Below, one piece after another: positions 1 through 14,160 of a stretch of DNA of 64,000 nucleotides. A program made the translations under genes and the position numbers. Each line of letters opens with the position of its first letter. Positions within the stretch are counted from its first letter, which is position 1. Below the pieces are notes generated by a model. It was not told where the DNA came from. It saw only the letters and a list, made by a program, of their open reading frames with translations, and searched no databases. The DNA comes from Phaseolus vulgaris (Eukaryota > Streptophyta > Magnoliopsida > Fabales > Fabaceae). The stretch covers positions 39,229,162 to 39,293,161 of the forward strand of contig NC_023757.2 in NCBI RefSeq assembly GCF_000499845.2, in the 5' to 3' direction.

Positions 1-615
1 CGAGTTTCAGAACTTAATTGCTAAATGGCTTGGCTGCAATGCGTTATAACAGTATTGTCATCTTTTTGAACCATAAAAAAAAGGATAATTCTTTGGTTCT
101 AAAACATGATAATTAACACAGTGAAAAAAATATTTTCTCCCATTCCATCTAAAATTTTACTCCTAAACATATCCATTGAAAAACTGAATAAACTACTATT
201 TATGACTGAGAGGCGAAGCACTTCAGATACTAGTAAATTATTATGACAATATAATGGAGTTAAAGTAAACGAAATCCCCTTGATGAAAGGCCATCGTTAT
301 TTTATGCAGCTTCATGCAATTGACAATACACAATTTTATGGCAGGCAATTACATACCATAATTATGTACAAAGTAGAACAATGAGCAATAATTGAAAAAC
401 GGCTCACTGAATCAGACTATTTTGCCATGACTCAGCTCTGGATTCCCTGAAGATGGAAGAAAACTATTACTAGTAATCTCGTTTCATGAATAAGAATTCT
501 TTCTGCAACACAAGAATAATTGAGCTGGGAAGCCTTGGTCAGTGCCCTAAAGCTTTAGCAAGAATATGTGAGCATTGTTCGGATGCCCAAATTTATGTTT
601 CCCTATACAAGGGTG
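1..615. other. 3' flank of the CLC-g gene
   Basis: This sequence lies downstream of the CLC-g stop codon (the gene runs leftward). It probably contains the 3' UTR just left of 616. A short plus-strand open frame at 486-686 is only the antisense of the last CLC-g exon. I see nothing else in the stretch. Confidence 0.5.
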
Positions 616-3600
616 CTAAAATCTTAATATTTTCCCTGTGTTTCTTGCCAGAAGGGGATGCAAACCCAAAATATGTTCTGGCATGAAATCGTGCCGAGTG
701 AGTATACCAACCACAGGTGATCTCTGCAGTTAGAATGCACAAAACTTGGATGAGTGAACATCAGAGAACAGTAATAACGAAGTGGTGACATCAACTAATA
801 AGTAGCATGTAATGTTACACAAGGCATAAATAAGTTACCAAATAGAACTATCTAACAATTGTTAATTTAGTACAGAAAATGAAATAGCAACCCAGTCAAT
901 GACTACCAACCATCAGGTGTTGATGAATAAAGTTTGTGAATGTAAGTTGAATATAATAAAATTAACTTAGACAAAAATTATATGCAGTTCCTTATATTCT
1001 GATAGTATTGTTCTCCAGTTGAAATTGGAGTTTTAGTCAATTATCTATATTGACATTTAATAAGATCCTTTATTACGGAAGTTACACTGCAAAAAATTCA
1101 TTAAATAACAATTAAAATTAGAGACCGAAAATAATTTGTCATTATATTAACTAAATTAGATACTATTTTAGATACTAAAAATTATTTGTATCTCAAGTAG
1201 TTTCTATTATTAATAAAAAATTATCAAATAATTTTTAAATTAGTTACTAGGATTTTAGCTAACTAACATTTCAGATTTCAAAATGGTCTCAATTAGTCTT
1301 TTAGATACTATTTTAGAATAAAAAATATTAGTAGTTAAAACCTTGGTAGCTAATAGTTAGATACCAATTTAAAAACTACTTTATAAATTTTTATTAATAA
1401 TAAAAACTACTTTAGATACCAATATTTTTTTTAGTCTCTAAAATAGTCTCTAATTTAATACAATAACTAATTATTTTGGTATCTAAAATTAGTTGCAATT
1501 TGATAATTTTCTTGCGGTGTTACTAGAAGACAAAATTTACTTGTTATTAGAGTTGTTTTCCAAATAGAATTAGAGTTTCAGCTCAAAAACCAACATGCCT
1601 AACTAAAGGATTCCATTAAATGTTAATGCAGATTCCTGAGATAAAATTCTAATTCAGCTTGAAGAATAACACCAATTATGTCTATGGAAGTGTGTGTAAG
1701 TTTTGTCTATTACTATAGTATAACACAAATTCTGATTGGTAAACCGTATTAGAAGTTCCTAAGAACTAGGATAAAACATCAATTCATTTTTTTGCACATT
1801 AAAAGAGGAAAATGTCAAAAATATTTTTCTTTCTCACCAAAATTTCTTCTCCTATTAGAACTCCCAAGACTTTAATTCATCACATATTCACTTAATAATA
1901 ATAATGAATACAAACAGAACTGGGTTGACAGCCTGACACCTTTTTATAAGAAAAAGAAATCAAAGAAACAGTATGTGCACATACTCAAATAAAGCTAGCA
2001 CCCTATTTAAGCAAAACTAGAGCAGTTAACTTTCTTGATCAAAATTAACAAGGTATGAGAATTTTACTTACACTAGAAATCTTGGGTATCACAAGCAGAT
2101 GCCTTAAACCAAGCTCTCGAAAAAGTGTAAGGGCCTTTCCCAGGGACATTGTCTCCACAACAGTATAAGGAGAAGCATTAGTAAATGGATGTAGATCTAT
2201 GAACATGTCCATCTCTTCCTCCAATAACTGTATATCTTCTATCTTTAGACGAACTTTGCTTGAACCCTTCTTTGCAAAATCATCGGCTGAAAACTTGTTG
2301 AGGACATTGCCAGTGGTTGCTGAAGGTGAGGATATAAAAACTTTATTCTTCAACAACGTGAGAAGATGATCACGAAGGATTATGCCAAATAACACCGGAG
2401 CTTCCGACATAGGAGGCTCGTCAATAACAGGAAAACCGTTATGTCCAGTAGTTTTGAGAATAAACACTATGTTACGAACCTTTTCGATGCCATTTAATGT
2501 CTGCAGTGGGCCTGTTACTACATCACCTACGGTTAGCTGCCTCATATAAGGTTCAGCATGAGTTTCTAAATAAGGCAAACCCTTCGCTTTCATTATAATG
2601 TCATATATATTTCCGTTGAAAGCATCTGCGACAGTCTTAGATATGAATAGCACCATCATGATTAGGGGCAGCAATAACAGGTTGTTGGTTAGTTCTAGAA
2701 TAATTACACACAGAGAAACTGTTGTCCTCATGGATCCACCAAGAAAGGAAGCAGCACCAAGTACAGCAAAAAGACCATGGTTAAGATTGGAGTTTTTGCC
2801 AAGCAGCATTCCAACAACACGTCCATAAGATGCACCAGTAACAATAACTGGCACAAAAAGACCAGCGGGAGCAACAACTCCATAGCTAAAGATACTTAGA
2901 AGAAAGCATGTAATGAAAAAGATTAACATTGATGTAAACTCAAACTCGTCATCAGTATTCTTGCTAAATAGATTCCTAATAGCATCATCATTTGTGTTGA
3001 AAATAAGGCTTGCAAGATCATTGTATTGATTAGGAGGGCATTGGAACTTCTTGTAGATACCAGACCGGCCTATAGTAGGACAAGGTTCAGTTGGATTAGG
3101 TGGACAAGGTCGGCAAGATGTAAACCATGGCAAACCAAAAAGAAGGCAGGATGTAAAAATGGAGAGTACACAAGCAAGCAAAATTTTATAAATGGTTCCT
3201 TTCCTGCAAAAGTAAATGATGGAAAGAATGAGCTTTGTATAATGTATTGTACAATGTAAGGAGAAGTTTAATTTGTTGAATGCACTTATGACTAAAAGAT
3301 AGCTCACTCATTGATAAAATTGTATATTCGAAGAACTTTGCTCAACAGCAAATTAAATAAGCTGCCAAGTATCCCCCCTATAACACCAAGAATAAACACT
3401 GGAGGAAGATCCACCAAATGATATGAAATACTTGCTGAATAAGCATCAAACATTATCAGTCCCCCTTTACCAAATAGCCCACATTTACCACTTAAACATA
3501 GGTCAATCATGGCACGAAGCAAAATTGCAACTATTGCTGCTGTGAAGAAAGCTCTCCACAGAAGGGCACTTCTCCACCTATAGGACAGAAATTAAACATT

Positions 3601-6600
3601 TATTACAAATTCACTTATGGATTTGAAGATTGAAAAAATAAACATAACAATTCATCCACTGTAGCTAAATGAAACCCAATTCTAAAAAACAATAACAGAA
3701 GCCATTTATAAGAAGACAACTATGGGGAAACTGGGAGAGAATCAAAAGAAGCCAATGCAATTGTCATCTGAAGGCTGGAGGATCTCAACCAGCGCTTGTA
3801 CAGAAACACATAAGGACAATTAATCAGCAGCCTTCAGTGTGAATATCACTTATTACATATTATTTGGTCTACTGGAAAAAGACAGAACAAGATACCTGCA
3901 GAATGAGGACTGCAGTGAGGGCAACAGAAGCTAGATAAGAGGTTGAAAGCCTCATCATCAGTTCAATATATGCCTAACAAACCACCCAAACCCAAAGAAA
4001 GTTATGCTTGATAAGAAAAAGGTGCTACCAGTGTCAGAGGAGTTTAGTTTAACATGTTTGTCATCCATAGTAGAATAAACAAAATGATGCAGAATACAAT
4101 TATACTGGGAGAAGTTCGACCACAATATGCAGCTCAAGAAATAACAAAATTAAAGGCACATATTTTTATCACTAAAATTAAAGGGAAGGAGGAAATAAAC
4201 ACCTTCACAACATCATTGACAAAAACAATTCCAAAGACAAAAATATGATTCCAATTCTCAAGCAAAAAATCATGAAAAATTGTAATGTTTAATAGATAGG
4301 CAAACAAACCAAGATGCCATCTCTTCTAGAGCAAACAACACACCACCAACAGGGGCCCGGAAGGCAGCAGCCATTCCAGCCGCTGATCCACATGTTATTA
4401 GATCTCTCCGATCCCGGTCATTCTTAAAAAACTGTAACCATTTCCACGTTAACCTGTATCTCTTCGACCCACCCTGACCTAACAATGCTGCTACACATGC
4501 ACCTGTATGCACCATCGGCCCTGCCTTCCCGATCAGAAGTGACGAAGAAACTGCTGTAATGCTTCCAATAATCTGTAGATAGAACCAACGTGAAAGTAAA
4601 TTTCTTCTTCAGGCAAAACAACAATTCCTGTTTGAAGATGGCAGAATCTAATTAGGGAATCCAGAGTACTAGTTAATTAAGAGACAGTGTTACCAATGCT
4701 ATATTATGAAACAAAATGATATTGGAGAAACATAAAAATTTAATATTAGTTTCAGAATTCTATCACAACACGTGCTCCATCAATTAAGGGAGGAAATAAA
4801 AGATAGAATATTGAAAGCGCCATAGAAGGTGGAGAGGAGACTACATTGATATAAGGATTGCCTGCCTCATGTGTACGGTATTTAGATTTAGATTAGATAA
4901 TATTTAGATGTCACAGCTGACAGCACAAATATATGTGACAAAAAGAATATTTCACACTAATTAGACGAGCAATATACACCTAGTGATGATATTATCATAG
5001 CTAACAAAAAATATTAGTCGAGGTAACCATTCATCTTTTTTCTCTGTTTACTAAACATGTTCATGAGGATTAAATCATGTATTGTGGGGAACAAGAAAAT
5101 AACTTATAGGGGAAAACAGGAAAAAATATAGGACAATAAGAAAGAATAGATCGTGTAATTAAATGATGGGTAATATGGCTACAAAATGTACTTGAAAAGA
5201 TCATTTACTCACCACAGAAGTTGCATAAATTTTCATCACTTCATAGTTCTTAACAACTTAGTAGTGTATGTTAAAAACTTTTGAAATGAGTTGCTTGCCT
5301 AACTTTATCCAGAGATAAACAAGAAGATATCTAAACAAAAATTGACAATATAGAATGGAAAGTTACTGACTACCGCCGGAAAATGTTGCAAGATTTACAC
5401 CACTTTGTGAAGTGCCAATAGCAATGCCAATGAATGATAATAGGAATGGGAAGTGGATTCCGTTTTGAACTTACAAGTGACTTCAACAATGTGTATAAAT
5501 TGACCAAATATTGGTGATCCATTGTCCTATTTCTATCTTTCATTACTATCTAGTGTTTACGTCATTTGCATACTCCACCAGGAACCAAAAACTTTGAACG
5601 TCCCACATTTCAAGAAAAATGGTAGCAGTATGCTTCTCAAAACTCTTTAACTATAGGTGGAATTTAATAGAACCTACTCTATTACGAGTGATAATAATTA
5701 CAAGAGACCAACATTAACTTCAATAAAAAATAGTGTTTTAGAGAATGTGTTGTTACTGTTCCTCCATACTTTAATTTCATATGCAAACATGGGTCAAAAA
5801 ACATCAAGATCATATGAAATATGATTATCATAATAGCCAATATCACATTATTGTATAGGCAAAACCCAACACTAAATAAGCATCGTGTTAGTTTATTGTA
5901 TACCTTAACAAAAAGAGTTCGCACAGTAAATATTCCAGGTGCGTCCACACCATTTAGGTAAGCCTTCACCTCAGGTATACCTGAACCAGTGGCTGCAGGT
6001 GCTATCAAAGCCGTGATTAAGGAGGCAAAAAGCGTGAGACTCAAATTAGAAACAAAAAATATAAAGAAGGCCAACTGAAACCTGCGACAAATTCCAAGCT
6101 TCCAAAACTCAGCAAATCCATTAAAAGAAACGAAAAAACAGATAGAAAAAGAAAACAAATGGGCGAAATTTAAAACTTGGTACCTCTTCTCCAACATCAT
6201 ATTGGAGGTGACCACAAACTTGACGCCAGCGAGATTCTCAACCGCGAGATTGTTGCAGAAGCCAACAAGGCTAACGATCACGCCAACGAGAAAGCACAAG
6301 AGCCACTTCATAATAATGTACTGAAATATCTGAGCCTTCCCTCTGCTCCTCCAATCCTGCTTGAAGAACTCGTTCTCAAAAATCCTGCACACCCAAAACG
6401 GAAAGCACGAGACTTGAGAGGTGAGTCACGGAAAAGATTTCACCTTTGGACAAAAGCGCAATACCCAGATGAAAAAAAAGGAGGAAAAACCGACTCATAA
6501 TCGAGGCTCTCAATTGGGCTGACATTGACGCCGACAATAGCAACCTGGGACGTGGAGTTGATGATGGATCTCTGGGAAGAAGACAGCAGAGCTTGACGAA

Positions 6601-6637
6601 GGAGAGTTTCAGTGTCTCCATTATGGGGGCGGTTCAT
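616..6637 (-). CDS. CLC-g: CLC-type chloride channel/transporter, CLC-g-like (7 exons, 764 aa)
   Basis: Minus-strand exons, 5' to 3': 6637-6495, 6384-6184, 6081-5904, 4572-4310, 3577-3308, 3203-2072, 723-616. All junctions are GT-AG with consistent phases, and the CDS totals 764 codons plus TAG. The chosen ATG (6637) gives a short cytosolic N-terminus leading to the plant CLC signature SPIESLDYE. Family motifs in order: GSGIPEVKAYLNG from residue 147, GKAGPMVHTG from 189, GGVLFALEE from 250, and GLFVPVIV in the second half. Two C-terminal CBS domains lie at about 568-640 and 684-753. Plant CLCs are anion channels or anion/proton exchangers of endomembranes, and Arabidopsis CLC-g is a tonoplast protein linked to chloride handling under salt. 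Ser148 in GSGIP is the residue expected for chloride preference, where nitrate-type CLC-a has Pro. Ala191 replaces the gating glutamate, while the inner proton-path glutamate (E258) is kept. The wording is closer to CLC-g than CLC-c throughout. The length matches Arabidopsis CLC-g. Confidence 0.93.
1085..1519. mobile_element. CACTA-type MITE in the last intron of CLC-g
   Basis: A 435-bp element without coding capacity starts with CACTGCAAAAAATT and ends with the near-complement of CACCGCAAGAAAATT. It is flanked by a 3-bp duplication, tta, at 1082-1084 and 1520-1522. The interior is AT-rich and made of repeated motifs related to tagatactattttag on both strands, so it can fold back on itself. 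A close relative lies at 55826-56268. The 3-bp target duplication and the CACTRCAAGAAAA-like ends are typical of CACTA-superfamily miniature elements. Confidence 0.75.
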
Positions 6638-9600
6638 GGCAGGGAATTGGAGGGAAGTGCGAGTGTTAAAAGTTGGGTAGTGAAGTGTGAAGCATGAGAG
6701 TTTGACCGAAACAAGCGTAAAGAAATGGAAGAAAGGCTGAAACATCCACCGAGAGGGTAATAATTGAGGATGGAGTAGGAGTACGAGAAGTTGTTATTTA
6801 GGGTACAAAAGAGAGCGTAATTTCCCAAATAATAGGTTGAAAAAGGAAATTCCCTTGACAAAGTCTGACGTGGCATGAAATGAGGTTATTAATGGTGTTC
6901 TATTAATATGATGTATACTCTTTGATACTTTTTTTAATGCTTAAATTATTATAAAGGATTCCAAATTTAAGAGTTTTATATTTTTTTAATGATATTGTTA
7001 ACCCTCTTTTAAGATGAATTTATATGTATAACTCAACTTTTCTTCTTGATATTTAATTGGTTTAACATGCCATTGAATATACTTCCTTATTTATTGGGAG
7101 GAAGTTTGGGTAATTTTTAATAAGGTTTTTGTTTTGATGTGGTGTAGACAATGTAGAAATATACAATGTTATTTTTCTTAATTGTTTACTACTGTTGTTT
7201 ATTTGATATATCGAGTGAGTTTGTTCCTAGTTATTTTTTAAATTTTGGTTTTTAATAAAATAAATAAATTTCAGCTTTATTGATGTTCTTATCTATTTTA
7301 TTTATTTTTATAATATTTATTTTTATAATATTTATTTTTGTTTTTAATAAATAAATATTATCTTCTCATTGAATAAATACTTATTTAAGTTAACGTAACT
7401 GGTCCATTCTTAGGCATATAAACATGTACACTTTTTTTTACAAGAAAGTTTAATCTAATTTTTAGGTTGTTGAGGACTAATTTCTTTTAGTAGACTCAAA
7501 TTTTATTAATAGACATCAATATATGTAAAAGAATATGTTATTTTTTTTCATCTATTTTTATTTCATTTGTTCAAGTTTTATTTAATTAGTAAAACAAAAT
7601 TAAATTAAATGAAGGTTGTCATTTATATTTAATATTTAATTAACGTAATGTTGTTATCTAAATCTAACAGCTTCACTTTCACAGTTTACGTTAGTTAACA
7701 TTATTGCGATTAAATGAAAATATACTAATTTTATCTAAATCATAAAAATAAAGTAGCACGCAATTATAATTAGAATATATTTTGTAACATATATGTTAAG
7801 TTAAGCAGTGTTGATAGATATGACATTTTTTTGTATAAAATATTTGTTATCAATATATAATTTGAGGTTAAAAAATTGTATTTAAAAAGTGAACTTTTAT
7901 ACAATATATAATAAATAGTATAATATGAATGTATGCCAAAAATACGTTGGTGCATTTTTTAAAGATTATGAAAAGCAAATTAAAATATGTCAAATGTAAA
8001 TGTATTTTTATTTTACAATTTATAATAACAATAATCTATTTTGTGTGTGTATATATATATATTGTATGTTTTAATTTTATCTTTAAATATATTTTAGTTT
8101 TTAATATTTTGAATTTCAAAATTATGTTTTTTTATATAAATCGGCAATATGTATTACTTATTCAACGTTGCTTTAATTCATATACAAACTGCATATCAAA
8201 TATAAAAAAACAGTAATATACATACATATATATACACATTACTTAATAAATATAAAAAATTAAATTATAAATTATATAAATAAGATAGTGTATTAAAAAA
8301 ATGTGGATAGTAATTTTGTTTCCACTAATTTTTATTGTGTGAATTTTATAATGCCACCTAAATTTAAAACACTTCACATAAAAATTTACTCTGAAATCAT
8401 TTAATCCAATACTTAACTTAGTTTTATCAAAGTTAAAATATAATTTTACTTGAGCTATAATGTTGTAATAATTAAGTGAAAATGAATATTTAAAATTTGT
8501 TTAAATAAGTCAAATGGTTATTGTGGTGTTCGAAGAATGTGTATGAAATTGGTTATAAATATATTTTCTAATATTTAAGTTATAGTTTATTTAATCGAGA
8601 GAAATAATTTAGATGTTAATATTATTTAAACAATTAGGTAAATGTTGAAATAGTATCACTTATTATATTATTTAAGAGTTGAAAGGGGAGTGGTGTTCCA
8701 TCAATTTTCTCTTTTCTACAATTTTTTTTCACTCAAGTAATCCCTCATCATTGTCTTATCACATAAACGATACAAGTTGTAGATTATGAAATACAGACAC
8801 AAATATATGACTAAATTATAAAATTATATAGTGCAGGTGTATATGCTTATAAGAATATTAAAATTTAATAATCATATTTTATAATATGAAAACACAAGAG
8901 AAATAATTAATTGTTAAAAAAGTTTAACAAAATAAAAATTTATGTAAACTATCATCTTTGACTTTCATCTTCATTGAAAAATACATCTTTGAAGTTTTGT
9001 TCATCTAAGAGATAAAACAATCTTAAGTATTTTAATACTATCTAAACAAAAGACCTCTCCAAATTTTTCACAATTTAATTGTCTCTTCATTATAGTTTGA
9101 GGACTTTTTTTTGAGGATAGAAGAATTCCATTCACCCTTTGAGACCTAAGCATTGTCTTCAAAGTGTTGGTGTGTGTTACATGAACATTATGATTTTGCA
9201 TTAATTTTTACCTTTATTCTTTATTCCTTAAAGAGTTTCCTTTTATGAGTAAAACTTGCAAATTATATATTTACTTGGAATTTGTAAAATATAATTTCAT
9301 ATTGGAATGCAATATCCATTAATACAAAATCACACAAATTATATTTGATGATATTATTTTCACCTTTACAATCTTTTACAACTTTTAAACATATTTTTTC
9401 TTAGATTTTTGTTTCATATTTTTGTGATATAACTTGATTAGCTAAATCCTTCAATTTTTAAACTCAATACATTTTGACAAAGATACATTTAGATAAATTA
9501 TAACTTGTTCAATAACCTTTAAGAGATGAATTCATATTCAGAATAAAAAAATACAAATTCAACTCGATCATATTATGTTCACCAGTCAGAAATTTTTACA

Positions 9601-12600
9601 ATCATATCTTTACACAAATTTTGTTTCATCTTTTTGTTGCATATCTTAATTGGCTAATTCCTTTTTAATTTTTTATAATAAAAAAAAACTAACCATAGAA
9701 ACATTAGAAACTAATGTTACTTGAATATAACCAGTCAAAAGATGTCATAAATTAAAATTTACCATAGCATAATATATAACATATTCTAAAATGAATATTA
9801 AACTATTATACTTTTTGATAATATCATCTATTGTTATAATGTCGGTGTAATTATTGTAAAAAATATAGTCTTGCAAAAGACTATTTTTTAAGATTTTTTT
9901 TTCTCAAATGGAAATTTAATTTATTATTTCTGTAATATTGCATCTTAATTGGAACATTTTATTTAAATACCCACTGTCATTATTAATGCTGGAAAAAACA
10001 GATTCAAATAAAAAATAAACATCTCTTTTATGTTTCTGATTCAAGTGCAAAAAAAAAAGATAGAAATCACATAAACCACAGATTCAAATGATGCTTTAAA
10101 TGTAAATCCAGTTAAAAAACCAAAAACCAAAAACACTCAAAAGGTAACCCTTTTCATAAGTTTATGGTTCATTCCTCCTTTTTTTTTTTGTCTGCAATTG
10201 TTATTTTCCTCTTTCTTTCTACATTGACGGTGATAACTTTTTTTCTCAAAAAAAAAAAATCTTCTGCTTGTGATGTCACGTGTTTATTATTCATTATTTA
10301 AATTTTTTGAAGTAATGCTTGAGGGATGTGCTGTCTTAGGAGACAAACTTATGCTTGGTAAACCTCTTTCCTTACTTTTTTTTTTTTCTACTAATAAATA
10401 TTATAATACACATCTGAATGAGTATAAAGGGAAAATTTAAAATAATTATAATTCATAAACATCTTTCTTATTTTTTTAACTTAAATATATCTTGATACTC
10501 AAAAGATTCATTATGAAAAATTATTACATCACACTAAATAAAATATATTTACAAAATTACAGTGATAAAATCATACCTACAAGAAAAGGTTAAAAAAAAT
10601 TAAAGTTATAACACTTTGTAAAACCAAGATAAAGAGAAATAATGAAATAGTTTCAAGGTGATTTGGACACTGCACCTCCATATTTTTTCCTTCACCTCCA
10701 TATTAATTGTAAAATAAAAAAAAAAAATAAGTAACTATAAATGAAGCATAGTTTCATTTTTTTAAAATAATTTTAGTTGTACCTCATACACCCAATACTT
10801 CATTTTCAAGTCCATATCTCTCATCCAACAATATTTCCATTCTTATTCAACAACAATGTTTAAGAAAATAGTTTAATCATTTGACATGTTTTAATTTATT
10901 TCATAATATAATGTATACTTACCCAGGGGTTTAGATTTCTTGTAGTTAAAAGTTTTTCCTCAGGTAACATCGCAAAAATTCTATCAAGAAAACAACTATT
11001 GTTACACTTGCAATGGTTTCGTGAAGTAAATTGTTAGTGCAATTTGAAGCAAATTGTGAACCCTTAGAATCAAAAAGTTTATTCTAAAGTGCAAAGATAA
11101 ACAAAATTGAGTTTTGTCCTCCATTTTTGCACCTTGCTGATTTTTTTTTAGTTTTGTGATTTTTGAATTGTATAATAAGTGAACTACACAATCACCACCA
11201 GTAAAAATACCACAAATTTACCTTAATCACCAACATTCATCATCAACCACCAGAAGCAACCATCATTACTTGAAAATGAAAAAAAAAACATATTATTCAC
11301 CATAGAAGTATAGTTGAAATTAAAAAAAATAAAAATTGAAGAGGCAAGTAAAAAGTATGAAAGTGCATGTAGAATTTGCCATATATAACTAACTATAAAG
11401 AATTAAACTTTATTCATTTGAAATTAAGAATCATACATTCTTGTATGATGCATAATACAACAAATAAAAAAATGTATAATATAATCAATTACGAAGATAA
11501 TTCACTATGTTATAAATATATTCATGTATATAATATTTTTTCTAATATAATTGAGTATTATTAATATTGTAGTAAAAACTATATTTTGGGTTAAATAGGT
11601 TTTTATTAGTTTTTTTTATCGTAACAAACAAATTTTCAATGTTAACGGTATTATAATATACATACCAGCGATAAAAAAAAATTAACATCCTAGTTCACCT
11701 TGAAAAACTTTTTCTACTTAAAAAAAATGACAAAAATTCATAGTTTTTCTACTACAAATACTTAAGAGATTTAAAGTTTGAGTTATAACGATGAAAATCA
11801 GTTTCGCATTAAATTAAATTATAGGGATTAAAAACATTTTAACTCTTATTTTTTTAATAAATAATTATGATAAAAAATTTAAAATAATAATTAAATTATA
11901 TATTTTTAAAGTAACTTATTTTAACATTTATTATTTTAAAATATAATTTTTTCATAAAATTCTATAGTAATTTATATTTTTAACTTTAATTTATATTTTT
12001 AAAAAATTATTACATCAAATTATTTAAAAAATAAATTTCAAATTATTAGTATATAAAATAATTATTTTATTATACTAATTATAAATTTATTTACTTATTT
12101 ATTTTCTCTTTACTTTTTACTCTTTATTTATTCAAACTGTCACGTTTTGTATTTTTTTTCACTTCATTTTCCATCCAAGCAAAACACTCTCCCTCTATGT
12201 GGCACTCTGATTTCCACTTGTGGTATTTATCTATTTAAAATTAATTTTATAAATTACATATTTTTATTTTATTTTTTTGTAAACTGGTCCATGTTTAATT
12301 AGTCGTTAACCTAATTCGACCCTTTCTTATGGGTTGGTGATCGATCAACAACAATAGGTGAGAGAGGTTGAGAATAATGAAATTGTAATAAAAGAGTGGA
12401 AAGAGAATGTAAATGATAAAATAAATAAAAAAAGAAAACAAAAATATCTTCATTATTACAAATCATGTGGTGAAGGAGAGTCATGGAAATGGAATCTAAT
12501 GATGAGGACGGGGATCTGAGATATTTATGTGCATATTAAATTAAACAACAATATAGATAACATATAAATGTGATTCATGATAACATTCACAAAGAACACG

Positions 12601-13620
12601 TGATATTCTCTAGAAAACATATTTTTTTTTATATATGTTCTCTCTTTTTTAAAAGCTAAATAAAATTACATTTTTTTATTTTTCTTTTAAACTAGAGCAA
12701 GTAAATATATTTTCATTTTCCATTCTCTTTTTATTAATTAAAAATTATCTTCATTCGTACTTGCACTAAACTAAACATAATTGTAATTATTCATTATGAT
12801 TGAATATAGAGAACATATATCAATTAACATGAAGTTAATTACATATGTATCAAATACTTTATTTTAATGATTACAAGTTGGATCGAGTTATTCAATGATT
12901 CGTCTATTGTCGCATATAAATCTCTATTCCACTCACCTAAGCCACTTAGTCCATTCATTTTACCTCATTTATTGGATTCTAGAATATTCCATATAATTCC
13001 ATCTTCATTTTCGTCTATATTATGATCTTAAAATGGTGGTTTCGAAAAGTGCAGTTTATTCTTGGTTTATAGTGAAAATAAGTTCCTATATATAATCAGA
13101 CACTATTAAAATGTGAAGAGAAAAAATTGAATATTATATCTTTTAACGGAGTTTTTTTCTTCTTCTTAAATATTGCCAATGGGGTCGTGTGATTGAGAGG
13201 TCACATGTTTCAGCTCTTAATTAATCATGGTATTTGAAAAGTGAATGGATATTATTCTTCCATTATTAATGGTCCCAGAGCATAAATAATTTAAGAATAA
13301 AACAAACAAGTGAAGAGGATTGAAGCCAACGGTGTTGTCCAATACAACATTACACCGAGGTGAGGACCACGTAATAATTTTGTCTTCTGTGCAGAGCGAC
13401 ATGTTTCAATGTCCAAACCATTGTGTAATCTGTATAACTAAGATTACTTAATAACACACTAATGGTAAGATTATATGATTAACTAGATCATATATGTATA
13501 TATATCATGTTTAAAATACTATTTATCGTTGAAATAAAAACTTTTAAATTAAACATCATTATGTAACTTGACATCTAAGCTAACAACAATCATTTGTTAT
13601 CACATGAAAAAAATATTATT

Positions 13621-13657
<37 letters not shown>

Positions 13658-14002
13658 TGGAACTAGACTAAAACTCATATGTTAACAAAAACGATACATA
13701 GGTAGATTATATATATTCATAAAATATTATAAGAACAAACTAGATAGTAGCCTATTATACTAATGAAAAAATTATTTATGAATAAATTATAAATTAGTCA
13801 ATTTATCAGCACATGCATTTCCTTTCAAAAAAATATGAGTAACCATACACCTGATTTTACTAGAGAAATTCCTCCATAACATGTATAATTCCACAAAACT
13901 GAGTAACAATAACAATAGAAATATGATTCAGAACTTACATCACAAAGCAAAAGTACAAATAGAATTATAAAGAGGTTAATGAACTTAATTAATAAAAATA
14001 GT
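6638..14002. other. AT-rich intergenic region with the CLC-g promoter at its left end
   Basis: The first few hundred bases left of about 7000 must hold the CLC-g promoter and 5' UTR. No convincing TATA box was recognised there. The remainder is very AT-rich with poly-A/T runs and an (AT)n run at 13624-13653. Open frames here are low-complexity and lack family motifs. The frame at 9001-9201 (minus) is slightly less AT-rich but unrecognised. I see no gene. Confidence 0.6.
13624..13653. repeat. (AT)n microsatellite
   Basis: An uninterrupted TA/AT dinucleotide run of about 30 bp. Confidence 0.9.
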
Positions 14003-14018
14003 AAGATGTTATGGCTCA

Positions 14019-14160
14019 ATTCCCTATCTAGTACCATTTACATCTTTATTTCCCTATCTAGCACCCTTTTGTTTTTATTTCCCTATCTAGCACCCTTTTG
14101 TTTTTATTTTCCTATCTAGCACTCTTTTATTTTTTATTTCCCTATCTAGCACTATTTTAA
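14019..14160. repeat. Tandem ~29-bp repeats, left end of foldback element
   Basis: Five imperfect copies of a unit containing tttccctatctagcaccc lie head to tail. The mirror-image set is at 15807-15946 in the other arm. Confidence 0.85.

Noticed and set aside
486..686. Plus-strand 66-residue open frame
   Set aside because: Antisense to the last CLC-g exon (616-723), whose minus-strand reading VVGILTRHDFMPEHILGL is unmistakable.
6177..6500. Plus-strand 107-residue open frame near the CLC-g start
   Set aside because: Antisense to CLC-g exons 1 and 2.
7770..8216. Short Ile/Phe/Tyr-rich open frames on both strands
   Set aside because: AT-driven composition without motifs or neighbours; chance frames.
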